Shown: one piece after another, positions 27,901 through 39,800 of the stretch
Layout: each line of letters opens with the position of its first letter
Numbering within the stretch: position 1 is the stretch's first letter
Source: Neoechinorhynchus agilis
Taxonomy: Eukaryota; Acanthocephala
Direction of reading: 5' to 3'
Assembly (NCBI GenBank): GCA_051530055.1
Contig: CM121341.1
Span: 5,518,001 to 5,582,000 of the forward strand
Length of the DNA: 64,000 bases
Made by a program: the position numbers and the translations under genes
The notes under the pieces: model-generated
Database searches by the model: none
Told to the model about the DNA's origin: nothing
The model's input: only the letters and a program-made list of their open reading frames with translations

Positions 27901-28138
27901 GTACGTTGGCAAATCCTGTCCCCGGTGTTATCGTTGCTTATTTATTTTCGAGATATTTCACAAGGTTTTCCTTACCTCTTCAGTCTCTATTGTTTGAAAA
28001 GTTATTACAACTTAAGTTCGTCTCAAAGTTGTAATAACTTTTCAAACAATAGCGACTGAAGAGGCAAGGAAAACCTTGTGAAATATCTCGAAAATAAATG
28101 AGTAACGATAACACCGGGGACAGGATTCGCCAACGTAC
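27901..28138. mobile_element. foldback element, family C
   Basis: Arms of about 110 bp (27901-28013 and 28027-28138) begin GTACGTTGGCAAATCCTGTC and are nearly perfect complements around a short centre. A solo arm lies at 54376-54439. Confidence 0.9.
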
Positions 28139-28506
28139 AAAACATTGTGTTTTCTTTTGCTCTAATCCTAAGATTGAGCACAATTTTTTTTGTTTTCTAG
28201 CCTCCTTTGATTCGTCGTGATGATTTTATAAATATACTTTGCAACGCATTAAAGAAGTGTTCAACCGCTGCTAAAGGCAGTTTAGTTCGCGTTCTTCGAC
28301 AAAGTCCTCCGTAAATAAGGTTTCATAAAAGACAAACAAATTATCGTGAAGTTTGTTTGCAGGGCATTCTTTGATACTCTCAAGAAGCTGTCCATTTGTA
28401 GAAACAAAACTAATTAAGCTTAGACTGATCACCATGGCAACGAAATATCTAATAAGTTCAAATTCATAGTCGTACGACGTTCATCAACTTGTACTTCGTC
28501 TTCAGA

Positions 28507-28848
28507 ATGGAATCATCGTGCCACGACTACCCGCTCAAAGACATCTACGTCGTCAATTTGGAAGTTCAACACGGTTCAACGATGATGCCCTTGTTTTTGC
28601 AAAAGGATGAACCTATCAGAGTATCGGATCTCCAAGAGAAAATCGCGAAGGTTTCATGCGTTCCTCGGTGCATGCAACGAATTTACTTTGAAGGACAGTA
28701 CCTCCATCGATGGCCTAATGCACGGCTCTCGGACTTTGCCGTCGTGAATGGAGTTCGTTTAACTCTTGCCGGCACCACCTGCACAAGACATGATCCAAAG
28801 TGCACTGAGTGTCTCGTTTGTAAGGATGCCAACGTTTGTTATCACTGA
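28507..28848 (+). CDS. small protein with ubiquitin-like fold (tentative)
   Basis: 113 aa. Residues about 10-77 read like a ubiquitin-like beta-grasp. A first strand VVNLEVQHGSTMMPLFL is followed by a helix VSDLQEKIAKVSCVP, then MQRIYFEGQYLHRW (compare QRLIFxGK in ubiquitin) and the last strand VVNGVRLTLAG. The C-terminal tail is Cys-rich (CTRHDPKCTECLVC) and may bind zinc. An acceptor-like GTCTTCAG ends one base before the ATG, which fixes the start. It could be a free ubiquitin-like modifier-domain protein; no conjugation Gly-Gly end is seen. Family unknown. Confidence 0.5.
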   Translation: MESSCHDYPLKDIYVVNLEVQHGSTMMPLFLQKDEPIRVSDLQEKIAKVSCVPRCMQRIYFEGQYLHRWPNARLSDFAVVNGVRLTLAGTTCTRHDPKCTECLVCKDANVCYH

Positions 28849-31296
28849 GGACGCGACAGTGCTAAAATTATTAACTGACCAATTTAAGCTCTTTTTTTTT
28901 GAATAAATTGAATAAATGACTGGAATGCTTTTCAAAAAATAGGGATGGATTGTGTCTATTCGGCCATTAGTTTTATTCTTAACTTTCTTATGCTGACATC
29001 TTCAACGTTTGGCATTTCGGTATAAATTGAACGAAATCACTTCGAAGTTGAAATCTCACTTTTTGCACCATCATGATTTTCAGTCATGTCTGAGTGCAAA
29101 CTAAGGGAAAGTAGATTAAAGCAGAGGATAATGTTGAAAGCAGTGCTGGCAGTTGGACGAAAATTTCGTTTCTTGAAGTATCGGCAAAGTGGTCGCTTTT
29201 CGATTATAACCATTGAATTTCACATTAATGTAATTTGATAGTTTTGTGGTTGTCAGAGATGAGCACCAACATTATTTTGTCCTTTGAAAAACATACGAAT
29301 GATTACCAGGTGAACTAGCCGAATAGTTAGAACTTTAACAATAGTCAAATAGTTTTTCAAATTTTTCTAAAAAAAGAGCGAATGTTGTTCACTAAAATTT
29401 ACATCGCTCCAATTTTGTATTTAAACTCCGTGTCCATATTGGGGAAAGTAACACTTAAACGACAACAAACATTCACCTATAACTAAGGATGAAAATCGAT
29501 TCGGAAAAGTAGCTATAATTTTGTGCCATCAGCTACTGAATGTAAGAGTATAATTTTGAATCATTGTTACTATTGATAATTGCGATCATCGACTAAATGA
29601 TTTTCTAACAAAACCTCGAATTTGCTAGTCGAATGCCAATTGGTTGCTTTGTCGCAAGTGAAATAAGGATCAAGTAATCTCTAAGTCGAAAGATATTTTA
29701 TGTCAAAAATGCAATTTTTAATGAACATGATTCTTGTTCATGGATATTCTTTAAACCGTGGTGAATACCTTCAATGCCACAATTTTGTCCTTTATTAAAT
29801 ACGTATCGAACCTCGTCAGATTCATTAAAAAACTGATGATGAACCCAACGAGGTTCTAAACGTATTTAATGAAAAATTATTTACCGCGGGTGAGGACCTC
29901 AAGTAAACTTTTAAAAATGATCGTGCCCAGTTTGTTAGTTTTTCGATTAAACCATACGACCGCAGAATTGTTCTGAATAAGCTGTCGGATTTTTTTGTGT
30001 ACTAGATTTCAAGATAGTTTCAAATGCTTAATAGCAATTACAAGTCCATGAGCTCAATTATAAATTGGCTGCAAAACGTCGACTAAATTACGGTCAGTTC
30101 ACACTCAATCGTGTAAATGAAGTAGTGAACTTTAATGATCACAGAGTCAGTCCAGATCGAAATCAAAGTCATCACACAGCTCAATTTTCCTGGAGTAAAT
30201 CATAGAGATAGTGACTGCTGAATGTATTGAAATAAAAATGATTAATATGTCATTCATGGCTGATTTGATGCGAAACAAGACACAAATGCTGAGTCGAAAC
30301 GGTTTCAATCTAAAGAAATACCCGACGTTCAGGTATAGATATTTTATTGATGTCATTTTTTTATCGATCTCAGGTCCTCAACTTGGTTCGTTTTTCCAGC
30401 AGAAGACATTTCCGGCATTACTCAAGACATATTCTTGCACATTTTCACCTAAGAGTATATTTTAGATCTTTTTTGGTATAATATGGAGCCGAGATGCAAG
30501 TAGAAACTTGTTTATTACTGGGTTTTTTATTGACAATGTGGCCAATAACCATAAATTGCAATCGATACTAGGCGATATTTCTCACGTCGTATCATGAGTC
30601 GGTTGGTGCCATCGTTCAAGATGTATCCTCGTGCTTCTTGTCATCTACATGATGTTATCATGCTCACAGAATATCATGGATAGAGTCATCTTCCAAGTTG
30701 ACAGGTATATATTCCTTTCATCCTAAGGCAGTTCTTCACAAAAATATATTTGAGAACTGCGAATTTAATAGCTCTTGCGTTCTGAAATGTTTGCTGAAAT
30801 CGCCCATTATAATTGAGTGTTTACGTTTCATTGATCCCGACAATGGGACACTTGAAAGTCAAACTCGTTTAAACTTTGTTCTGTACAAATAACCGAACCA
30901 ACCATGCGTTAAGCCATGTTTAAATCAACAATACGATAGATGATCATCATCCATGAGCTGTGATGATTGTATTTTGATAGAAAGTCAAAGGCCAGAACTC
31001 TTATCACTTTCATCCTTATACAAAGTCTCTAAAAAGTCAATTGAGCGCCGATTGTCCGGGGACGCTTGGCGATCAACGTTATTAATGAAGTAGCAATAAT
31101 ATGCGAGCACCCCAAAATTGTCTCCTCGTTTTGTTTCACTTAGTTTCTTCGTATTTGTCACTTGATAAGTTATTCATATTTCCCCATAACGCCCAAAATT
31201 TCATCCCCCATTATACAAACTGACTCATCTCTAGGAAATCAATGTTTGCCACCTAAAAGAGCGTTCTACTATATACTTCTTTTTTTTCTATTTGAG
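28849..31296. other. gene-free stretch with a MITE-A-like hairpin
   Basis: About 29785-29890 holds an imperfect foldback whose arms contain CGAACCTCGTCAGATTCATT and GATGAACCCAACGAGGTTCT, a diverged MITE A. The remaining 2.3 kb has only short, AT-driven frames (for example 30211-30465, +). Confidence 0.45.
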
Positions 31297-32503
31297 ATGT
31301 CAATGCTAAACACTGACAATTCCTCTGAATATGGAAACCCTAAGAAATCGAAATGTGTACATTTCACAGCGGCAGGCGGTATTCATGGGATCTACATAAG
31401 AGAAGAAACTATCCGCGAGCTTAAGGAAACCGAAGTTCGAGTAGCAATCAAATATGCCGGAGTAAATTTTATCGACATTTTGCAGAAATTTGGATTGTAC
31501 CCACAATCAATCGCTCGATTTTTCTCTTCATTTGTTCCAGGTTGCGAAGCGTCAGGTGTCATCGAAGCTGTGGGATCAAAAGTGAACTCAACTGAATCTC
31601 TGATGGAAAAAGGCTGTTCTTATAACTTCAAGGTCGGTGATAGGGTCACCGTCTATAGACCCGGCGGTCTGTATCGAGAAACGATCAATTGTGATCCTAA
31701 ATATGTTTTGAAGATCCCTCAAATAATGAGTTTACAAGAAGCTTCGTGTCTTGCATTAAACTATCTCACTGCCTACGATATGCTTTTCAAGATGGCTCGT
31801 CTTAAAAAAGGAGATGTAGTGTTAATGCCACAAGTAGCCGGGGGCGTTGGAACTGCTGTCGCACAGTTGTGTAAATCAGTTGAGGATGTGAAACTGATTG
31901 GACTCTGCTCTCAATCAAAGCACAAAGTTGTCAAGGATATGGGAGTTGATCATGTTATCGATTATCGGACCCATGATTACGTTAAAGAAGTCAAAACATT
32001 GTATCCAAAAGGTGTTGACATTATTCTTGATGGTCTTAACGGTGAGCACAGTTCAAAATTTTTCGACATGTTGAAACCGTTCGGAATTCTAATTTGTTAC
32101 GGTACTGCTAGCGCCATGGGGGGAGATGGATATTTTATTGTAAAAATGGCAAAACTATTGTGGAATTCCTTGAATACATCGTCCTTAAAGATCCTAACGA
32201 CAAATAAAGCCATTGGCGGTTATCATTTAGGCCGTCTAGCGGATGTTGACTACACTGAAGCCCTCGACACTTGGCAACGCCTCTTTGAGCTTTATACGAA
32301 GAAGGTGTGCGAATAAATCCTTTTAAAGGGTCGGCTTCAAAGGATTCATTCCAGTAATAAAACCTAAAATCGATTCTATCTTCCCGTTTGATCAGGCACA
32401 AAAAGCCTTGAGCAGAATGCACGAGAGAAAAAATATTGGAAAAATTTTGCTCAGCGTGGAGGCAACTGAACCTGAGATGTTTACCAAAGACGTTTCCGAG
32501 TAA
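31297..32503 (+). CDS. VAT1: VAT1-like zinc-independent quinone oxidoreductase (MDR superfamily)
   Basis: Exons 31297-32310 and 32351-32503 give 388 aa. The N-terminal catalytic fold has VRVAIKYAGVNFIDILQKFG and VPGCEASGVIEAVG. The nucleotide-binding fold has VVLMPQVAGGVGTAVAQLC, close to the quinone-oxidoreductase Rossmann motif, and no catalytic zinc ligands are seen. The C-terminal exon reads KPKIDSIFPFDQAQ and MHERKNIGKILL, matching the end of VAT1. Family members are cytosolic or membrane-associated NADPH-dependent oxidoreductases; the substrate is unknown. TTTGAG ends directly at the ATG, which excludes the longer upstream frame. The 40-bp gap between exons is a non-canonical hairpin-like intron; its exact borders are inferred. 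Confidence 0.85.
32311..32350 (+). other. 40-bp non-canonical inverted-repeat intron in VAT1
   Basis: GAATAAATCCTTT (32311-32323) and AAAGGATTCATTC (32339-32351) pair at 12 of 13 positions. Removal of 40 bp bridges an in-frame TAA and restores the frame into the conserved C-terminus. I found no GT-AG pair that does so with an intron longer than 22 bp. Confidence 0.65.
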
Positions 32504-32961
32504 TTAAACCAGTTTGCGAACTGATAGGCTATATTTCGTTGGAAAATTCGACTAATAAATTTATGTCTTTTGGATTGCAGTTTGGAACAACAAGCAAAAG
32601 TTTGCGCTCTATAAAAAAACGTACATAGAAGGCGAAGGATTTAAACTGAATAAAAGCTGGGCGCTTCGAATTTTAAGGACAGTGCAAGGAACCCAAATTC
32701 CGATTCTTAAAATTTTCGTCCAGACTTGATTCAACTTGGACAAAGCTCAACCTTGTAAAATTTGCTGCGAGTGCTTTCAATTGAAGTGATGCCTTACCTC
32801 GTAAAGAGTGTGCGCTTCTGTTGGCGATGGAAATTTTTCTCAAATCGTAACCGATTTTGCTTCATTGACTTGATGAGAACATCAAAAATGCCTCGTGCGC
32901 ATTTCAAAATCAAGGTCTTAAATTCGTAAAAAACGAATGTACAACAATATTTTGTGACTTT

Positions 32962-34976
32962 TTATTTATTTCACATGTAAACTGTTGTACTGTTAAACGG
33001 ATAAAATTTAATTGCTTGAGACTCTACTGAATCCTAAATGAAGAATAAGAGAGAGAAGGAGAGTAAAAGCTGAGTTTGGGCGATCTCTAAGCTCCTCAAT
33101 ATTCAAAATTACCGTTGAGAATCAAACATTTCTTTTTGTCCTTTTCGGTCATTTTGCCAAATAAGACTAGTAAACGACCACTTTTTTTATTTCACATGTA
33201 AACTGTTATACTGTTAAACGGATAAATTTAGTTGCTTGAAACTCTACTGAATCCTAAATGAAGAATAAGAGAGAGAAGGAGAGTAAAAGCTGAGTTTGGG
33301 CGATCTCTAAGCTCCTCAATATTCAAAATTACTTTTGAGAATCAAACATTTCTTTTTGTCCTTTTCGGTCATTTTGCTAAATAAGACTAGTAAACGACCA
33401 CTTTTTTTATTTCACATGTAAACTGTTATACTGTTAAACGGATAAATTTAGTTGCTTGAAACTCTACTGAATCCTAAATGAAGAATAAGAGAGAGAAGGA
33501 GAGTAAAAGCTGAGTTTGGGCGATCTCTAAGCTCCTCAATATTCAAAATTACTTTTGAGAATCAAACATTTCTTTTTGTCCTTTTCGGTCATTTTGCCAA
33601 ATAAGACTAGTAAACGACCACTTTTTTATTTCACATGTAAACTGTTATACTGTTAAACGGATAAAATTTAGTTGCTTGAAACTCTACTGAATCCTAAATG
33701 AAGAATAGGAGAGAGAAGGAGAGTAAAAGCTGAGTTTGAGCGATCTCTAAGCTCTCAATATTCAAAATTACGTTGAGAATCAAACATTTCTTTTTGTCCT
33801 TTTCGGTCATTTTGCCAAATAAGACTAGTAAACGACCACTTTTTTTATTTCACATGTAAACTGTTATACTGTTAAACGGATAAATTTAGTTGCTTGAAAC
33901 TCTACTGAATCCTAAATGAAGAATAAGAGAGAGAAGGAGAGTAAAAGCTGAGTTTGGGCGATCTCTAAGCTCGTCAATATTCAAAATTACCGTTGAGAAT
34001 CAAACATTTCTTTTTGTCTTTTTCGGTCATTTTGCTAAATAAGACTAGAAAACGACCACTTTTTTATTTCACATGTAAACTGTTATACTGTTAAACGGAT
34101 AAATTTAGTTGCTTGAAACTCTACTGAATCCTAAATGAAGAATAGAGAGAGAGGGAGTAAAGCTGAGTTTGGGCGATCTCTAAGCTCCCATCAATTACTT
34201 GAGAATCAAACATTTCTTTTTGTCTTTTCGGTCATTTTGCTAAATAGACTAGAAACGACCATTTTTTTTGAAACTGTTTATGTAACGGATAAATTTAGTT
34301 GCTGAATCTATGAATCCTAAATAAGATAGAGAGAGATGTTTGGGTTTTTTTTTTTTTATTTCACATGTAAACTGTTATACTGTTAAACGGATAAATTTAG
34401 TTGCTGAAACTCTACTGAATCCTAAATGAAGAATAGAGAGAGAAGGAGAGTAAAGCTGAGTTTGGCGATCTCTAAGCTCTCAATATTCAAATTACTTGAG
34501 AATCAAACATTTCTTTTTGTCTTTTCGGTCATTTTGCAAATAAGACTAGTAAACGACCACTTTTTTTATTTCACATGTAAACTGTTATACTGTTAAACGG
34601 ATAAATTTAGTTGCTTGAAACTCTACTGAATCCTAAATGAAGAATAAGAGAGAGAAGGAGAGTAAAAGCTGATTTGGGCGATCTCTAAGCTCGTCAATAT
34701 TCAAAATTACCGTTGAGAATCAAACATTTCTTTTTGTCCTTTTCGGTCATTTTGCTAAATAAGACTAGAAAACGACCACTTTTTTTATTTCACATGTAAA
34801 CTGTTATACTGTTAAACGGATAAAATTTAGTTGCTCGAAACTCTACTGAATCCTAAATAAAGAATAGGAGAGAGAAGGAGAGTAGAAGCTGAGTTTGAGC
34901 GATCTCTAAGCTCCTCAATACTTAAAATTACCGTTGAGAATCAAACATTTCTTTTTGTCCTTTTCGGTCATTTTGT
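32962..34976. repeat. ~220-bp satellite array, about nine units
   Basis: Units start near TATTTCACATGTAAACTG at 32967, 33188, 33408, 33627, 33846, 34065, 34357, 34567 and 34786, mostly 219-221 bp apart. One unit (34259-34345) is cut to about 90 bp. The arrays hold the conserved box CTTTTTGTCCTTTTCGGTCA. No coding capacity. The array starts about 460 bp after the VAT1 stop codon. Confidence 0.95.
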
Positions 34977-35662
34977 TGGGTTGAAAAATGTTATATTTTG
35001 TCCGATTATCTACAGCGTATTTCTGAGTGACTGGAGTTTTTATTTTTCTGATTTCTCACATTCGAAATTGAACATTGTACGAAATAAGATGTAAACCACA
35101 ATTAGTCAATTTGAATGTTTAGGGTCATTTGATTTATCGCACAATAGCATAAAGGAATTTAAAGGAAATTCCAAGATGTTTTAGTCGCAAATCTAATAGA
35201 GTTCGTCCGTTTATATCAATGGCCGAGTTGAGAAATCGAATATTTACTTCATTAAAGAAATTTATCGTTCGTAACCGGTCCGCCCTTTCACAATTTAAAT
35301 CTATAGTTGCTTTAAAAATGTTTAAGAATTGAAGTACAAAAACGCTCGTTGTTGGTTGCAAAGAGTATTTTTTAAAGAGCTTAATGAGGAAACTTGAAAT
35401 GTTTCATTGAACCAAATGTTCGATCAGAAATCTTGTGTAAATGTAATTAAAGCAATTTGGTCCTATTTATAACCAGAACTCATTCTACTAACAATTTCAA
35501 AGTTCTCGTGAATCACAAACAATGCCATGCTTGTGAAGGTTGATATTCATTGTTATGACTTTTATTGAAAGAAACATGACTATCGTGACATTTCCCAACC
35601 AAGTTCCATATAGTGCAAAAACTTTTTTTGTAGTTCATAACATTTCTTTTCTGCTTGTAAAT
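34977..35662. other. spacer between satellite and next gene
   Basis: About 690 bp with no recognisable gene. A minus-strand frame at 35134-35361 (75 codons) has no clear features. Confidence 0.4.
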
Positions 35663-36162
35663 ATGGAACCGTTAGATCTTCAAGCTGAATATTTCGCGGA
35701 TGTACGCGGTAAGTAATTGAATGATAAACTTTTTAGTGATTTTATTGGGTTTTAAGTTTGCTGGGCACGGATGGGTCTAAATTCTGAGTTCGACAGTTCA
35801 TTTGGGTCAAGTCTATGGGCAGTATTTTTCGCTACCACTTTCATTGGGTCAGCAATCATCGCTCTATTAATGATTCTTATGAAAAAGTCAATTCCGAAGG
35901 AGGGAGAAAAGGAGCAAACGGTAAGAATGTCGAAAATGAATAACTTCATTATATTACATTACAGCCCGACCTTTCATCACAAATAGACAACATTGTGAAT
36001 CTTGAGTGGCTCATGGACGCGAACCCAGAATTACTTGGGACTGTGAATGAAGAAGTTTTGAAAATGTTTGAGAAGTGTTTCGGACAAACGATGACCGGAG
36101 AAGGGGACAACAATAATGAAGGAGAAGAAATTGTTAGTAATGAACAGGAAACTAAACATTAA
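35663..36162 (+). CDS. small single-pass membrane protein, uncharacterised
   Basis: Exons 35663-35708, 35757-35920 and 35965-36162 give 135 aa; both introns (48 and 44 bp) are GT-AG and in frame. A single hydrophobic helix (LWAVFFATTFIGSAIIALLM) is followed by KKS and an acidic C-terminal region that ends EQETKH. The N-terminal part is short and acidic, so a type III or tail-facing-cytosol topology is possible. A helical segment WLMDANPELLGTVNEEVLK lies in the C-terminal part. No family recognised. Confidence 0.6.
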
Positions 36163-36857
36163 ATAAGTCGATATCCATTTTGGCCAACATGAATTGTTCA
36201 TAAATTATTGCGAAATAAAATAGTTATTGATCAGGCAGTGAATAAAAAGTGCTGACGGCACGGAATCAAACATTCAGGTAAAAGTTGACCTATCTCTTCA
36301 TAGTAAATTTTTTACGGCGTATCAAACTCCTTTATGGCGTTCGGGGATTGTTGCGCTATCATTTTCGCAAGGTAATGAAAACCCATTAAAAACGAACATT
36401 TTTGAAATGGTACGAAATCAACGCTCAAAATTGAACTCTATCTCAAGTGTCCATTGCAAAAATCAAACCAAAATGCTCAATCGACAAAAAAATAATAATT
36501 TCGAATCCGTTGAAAATTACTCAACCGTCACAAACCGAATTCAATTTCTGAACGCGAATTGCCTTTTCAGCTAAAAGAAAACTTTAAAAAAGGAAACTCC
36601 CAAGAAAATCCAATTATGTTTGACGTTTCGTTTATCACCGTTGTCTTGTCCATGAAATTGAGATGTTCAGCTTATAGGAACCTCAACGTACTTTTGGCGG
36701 CACCTACCGAGAGTGGCCTCTGCTAAAAGCCTCTTACGATACCAGACAATGAACTTTAACGTAAAATGATTGCATATTTCGTTACCGTGGTTGAAGTTTA
36801 TCGGCCAATAACTGTGTAGATTTATTTTCCGTCGAAATTTCTTAAACATGTTGGCTC
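36163..36857. other. gene-free spacer
   Basis: About 700 bp between the convergent small membrane-protein gene and COPA. No recognisable feature. Confidence 0.4.
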
Positions 36858-39800
36858 TCATCGTTTCGGGGAGAACGATAACTTCAGTCCTTCCGACGAA
36901 AATCCAATCTCAGCGACTTCGCACACAGTGCACACTGATCCCCGGTACTCTGGCAAATAGGAGGATCCACAAAATGAGCAATTAACACTTGGATTGTTTT
37001 TATAAATTGGCACAAATGATTTAGAACAAACTTCGAATGGATTCCAAGGATCGTAGAGTAGAGCGTCCGGAACTTCAGTTGCCTTCTGATCACAAAGACT
37101 ACTTATATTTCGCGCTTTTTGTGCAAGATCAGCCGGAGGACCAAGCTCAAGGAGCCTTTGAGCACAAATTGAAGCCGTCCTGTAATATCCATGCTTGTAG
37201 CACATGTTCAATGCGGTTTTTATCGCCAAAATGTTGTGAGTGCGCTGAAGATTACAATGACTGAAGTAAAGAGCTAATTCACAAAGTCTCTTGACATTTA
37301 CGTTTGACTGTTTTGCCATTGAACGGCGCTCAAGTTCCATGTGAATGCCTAAGACGTAATTCCGACACGTTTCTAAAAGGCTGTAAACTTGTTCGATTAT
37401 ATCAAAGCGAGCGTAAACTAGTGGAATCGATATAATGATTGATTTGAATGCTCTGGCAGCGTCCATAAATTTTCCATCCGTCATTAATGCGTAAGCATTC
37501 TTTAGATTCTGCTCACAAAGACCGTTAATATCCACCAGGCGCTTGGATAGACTTAAAGCGACCACTGACGGTTGAGGTAGTGCCGAGGAGATAACGAGAC
37601 GACATCGCTTGTATTTTTCAGTAAATGCTGAAACGAACGAATTAGGATTTGTGAGCCCAATTTGGCACACGAGTTCACGGAATGCTTCCTTCGATTTTCC
37701 GTCAATGACAAGGTTCAGTAGAGGACTCAGTGAAGGCGTGTGTCCAAAGTCTCGGGATATTAAAGCCGTATCACACTCCGATGTTACTAACCGAATGTCA
37801 TCCTGAGTTGCGATTGATGGAATGTTGTCTATTGGCACCGGACTCTTTTTTTAAAAGAGCATAATTTTCACATAAATTGGTTAAAATTGAAGGGCGGGAG
37901 CGAAGTGAGCATTAAAGGTTCAAGAATAGGAACGCCAAACGAGTCCGCTGCCCTAAAGCATCATCTGCATCCCATCCACCTACTAAACTATCCCCATCGT
38001 TCTTTTCTATATTTCCTCCATCGCTATTTTCGCGTTCTTCGTCTGTATGTTCACTATCAGACCATTTAGAAATCAATCCACCAGCGTCAAAATGCATAAA
38101 GTCGTCGTTGGTGTTAAAAGTAGGATCACTTGGGACGGAAGTTGTCCATACTTTCTTAGATGATTCGAACGCGAGTAGTGGCCAATCCATGGTCATTGGA
38201 GATATGGCAGTCAGTGGAATAAGACAAGTTGAATTTTCAAATTCAAAGTCAGGAATTAATTCTCCTCTAGCTGTGATGTCGAGCATGATTTCATTAGCAA
38301 TATTATCCAATTTATGCGTCTTTGCAGTAATGTAAGCGAGTGCTAATTGATTAGACGACCGAAGTATTTGAATCCGGCCTTCCAAATCACCCAACATCAT
38401 GGCCAGTTGGAATTGTGCGCCCTTGTCACCCATGACAGTGGTTACCTTTTGTGCTGTTGTTAATTTGTCTTTTCGGCCAATGAGAGTGTAAAGAAACGAT
38501 AGTTTGTCATGAGCTTTGAGCCTTTGAAGCGATTTTTCCAATGTGATCAATGCCATTCGCTCTTGTGAGATCTTTGAGAGTTTGGTCCAGCACGGAATGT
38601 GGTCTTTCAGGTCCCCTCGTTCGATATTGGACACAATTTTAACAGCATGATCCAAATCGCCTGATTGGAGAGCAAGCGTGAACTGAGTTTGTGGATCGGT
38701 GACAAACTGTAAAGCGAGTTCAGGGTAGTTCTTTTTTGTCAGATATGAAATCATGGATTTCCCCATTAAACAATTTTCTCTTAGAGCACTCATGACCTCA
38801 TCGTATCGTTTGCTAACGAGTGAGAGCTTTAAGTTAGCTTCACTTAAATTTACGACTAGTACCCGAGGTAAAATGCTTCGATCGAGGCAGAAAAGGGTTG
38901 CTTGACTACCGTTACTTTGGATAACTTTTGTAAGGTAAAGTGTGACATCCACCGTTCTAATAATTCCAAGATCTCCATCGTTTAAGTAGTCTTGTTTGGT
39001 CAACGCGTATTTTATATGGTTTGCAGTTGTGTAAAGAAAGAGCTCGTTGTCAGCCCACACTCCGGACTTTATCCGACACATCTCTTCAGCTACTAACCTT
39101 GAACTCGTAAATTCTCTATCGGCGATTTGTATTTTGTTCTTGCTTACGAGAGCAACAAATTGAAAATCAGGAGACCAGTATACGTGTTTAAGTCTTTGAA
39201 TCTTCAGTGTACCCACATATTTAGAGTCTTGACAGTTGTAAAGATGGACACGATCCTTTTCACGTAAAATAACATGGCCGGAAAATGCAGAGAAAATTTC
39301 CTGGCAAGGTCGGTTTAAGACAATATTCCTAATGGTTTCCTGTCCAGACTTAATTATAAGATTATTATTGCTTAAAACGGCATAGCGTGATCGAGATATC
39401 CACACGGCACAAGTTCCGATCGTTCGAGCTGGTTTCTGAGCATTCTCAGCGTCAAGTGGACTGGCGGGTATGGTTATAGATTAAAGCTTACGTTTTTTTT
39501 CATGATGCATTTGTAGTAGAATTTCAAAATTTTAGAATCCAAAGTAGCATTTTAAAGAAGAATACAATTCTTTTCTAATATATTGAAGAAAACGGCCAAA
39601 TAAGCGACGCTTTAATCATTATCGTATAATAGTGGTCATTAGCACGTTCGTCCGCAGTATACCGACAAACCAAGAGAGCTTCTCTTGTGCTTTCATTATA
39701 CGAGAGACTATAAGGTCGAGCAGAATCACTAATACCGACTACAGTTGACAGGGATATATCTTTACTTTCCTTAAAATTGAGTCTTCTTAATACTCCTTCC

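Noticed and set aside
32317-32338. 22-bp GT-AG intron in VAT1 (GTGCGAATAAATCC to TTTTAAAG)
   Set aside because: It keeps frame, but 22 bp is far below the shortest intron otherwise seen here (44 bp) and leaves one hairpin arm in the coding sequence.
37912-37950. COPA exon 2 continuing through [11 protein letters not shown] to a stop as the true C-terminus
   Set aside because: The next frame (from 37838) plainly encodes the rest of alpha-COP, so this tail is intron sequence read through.
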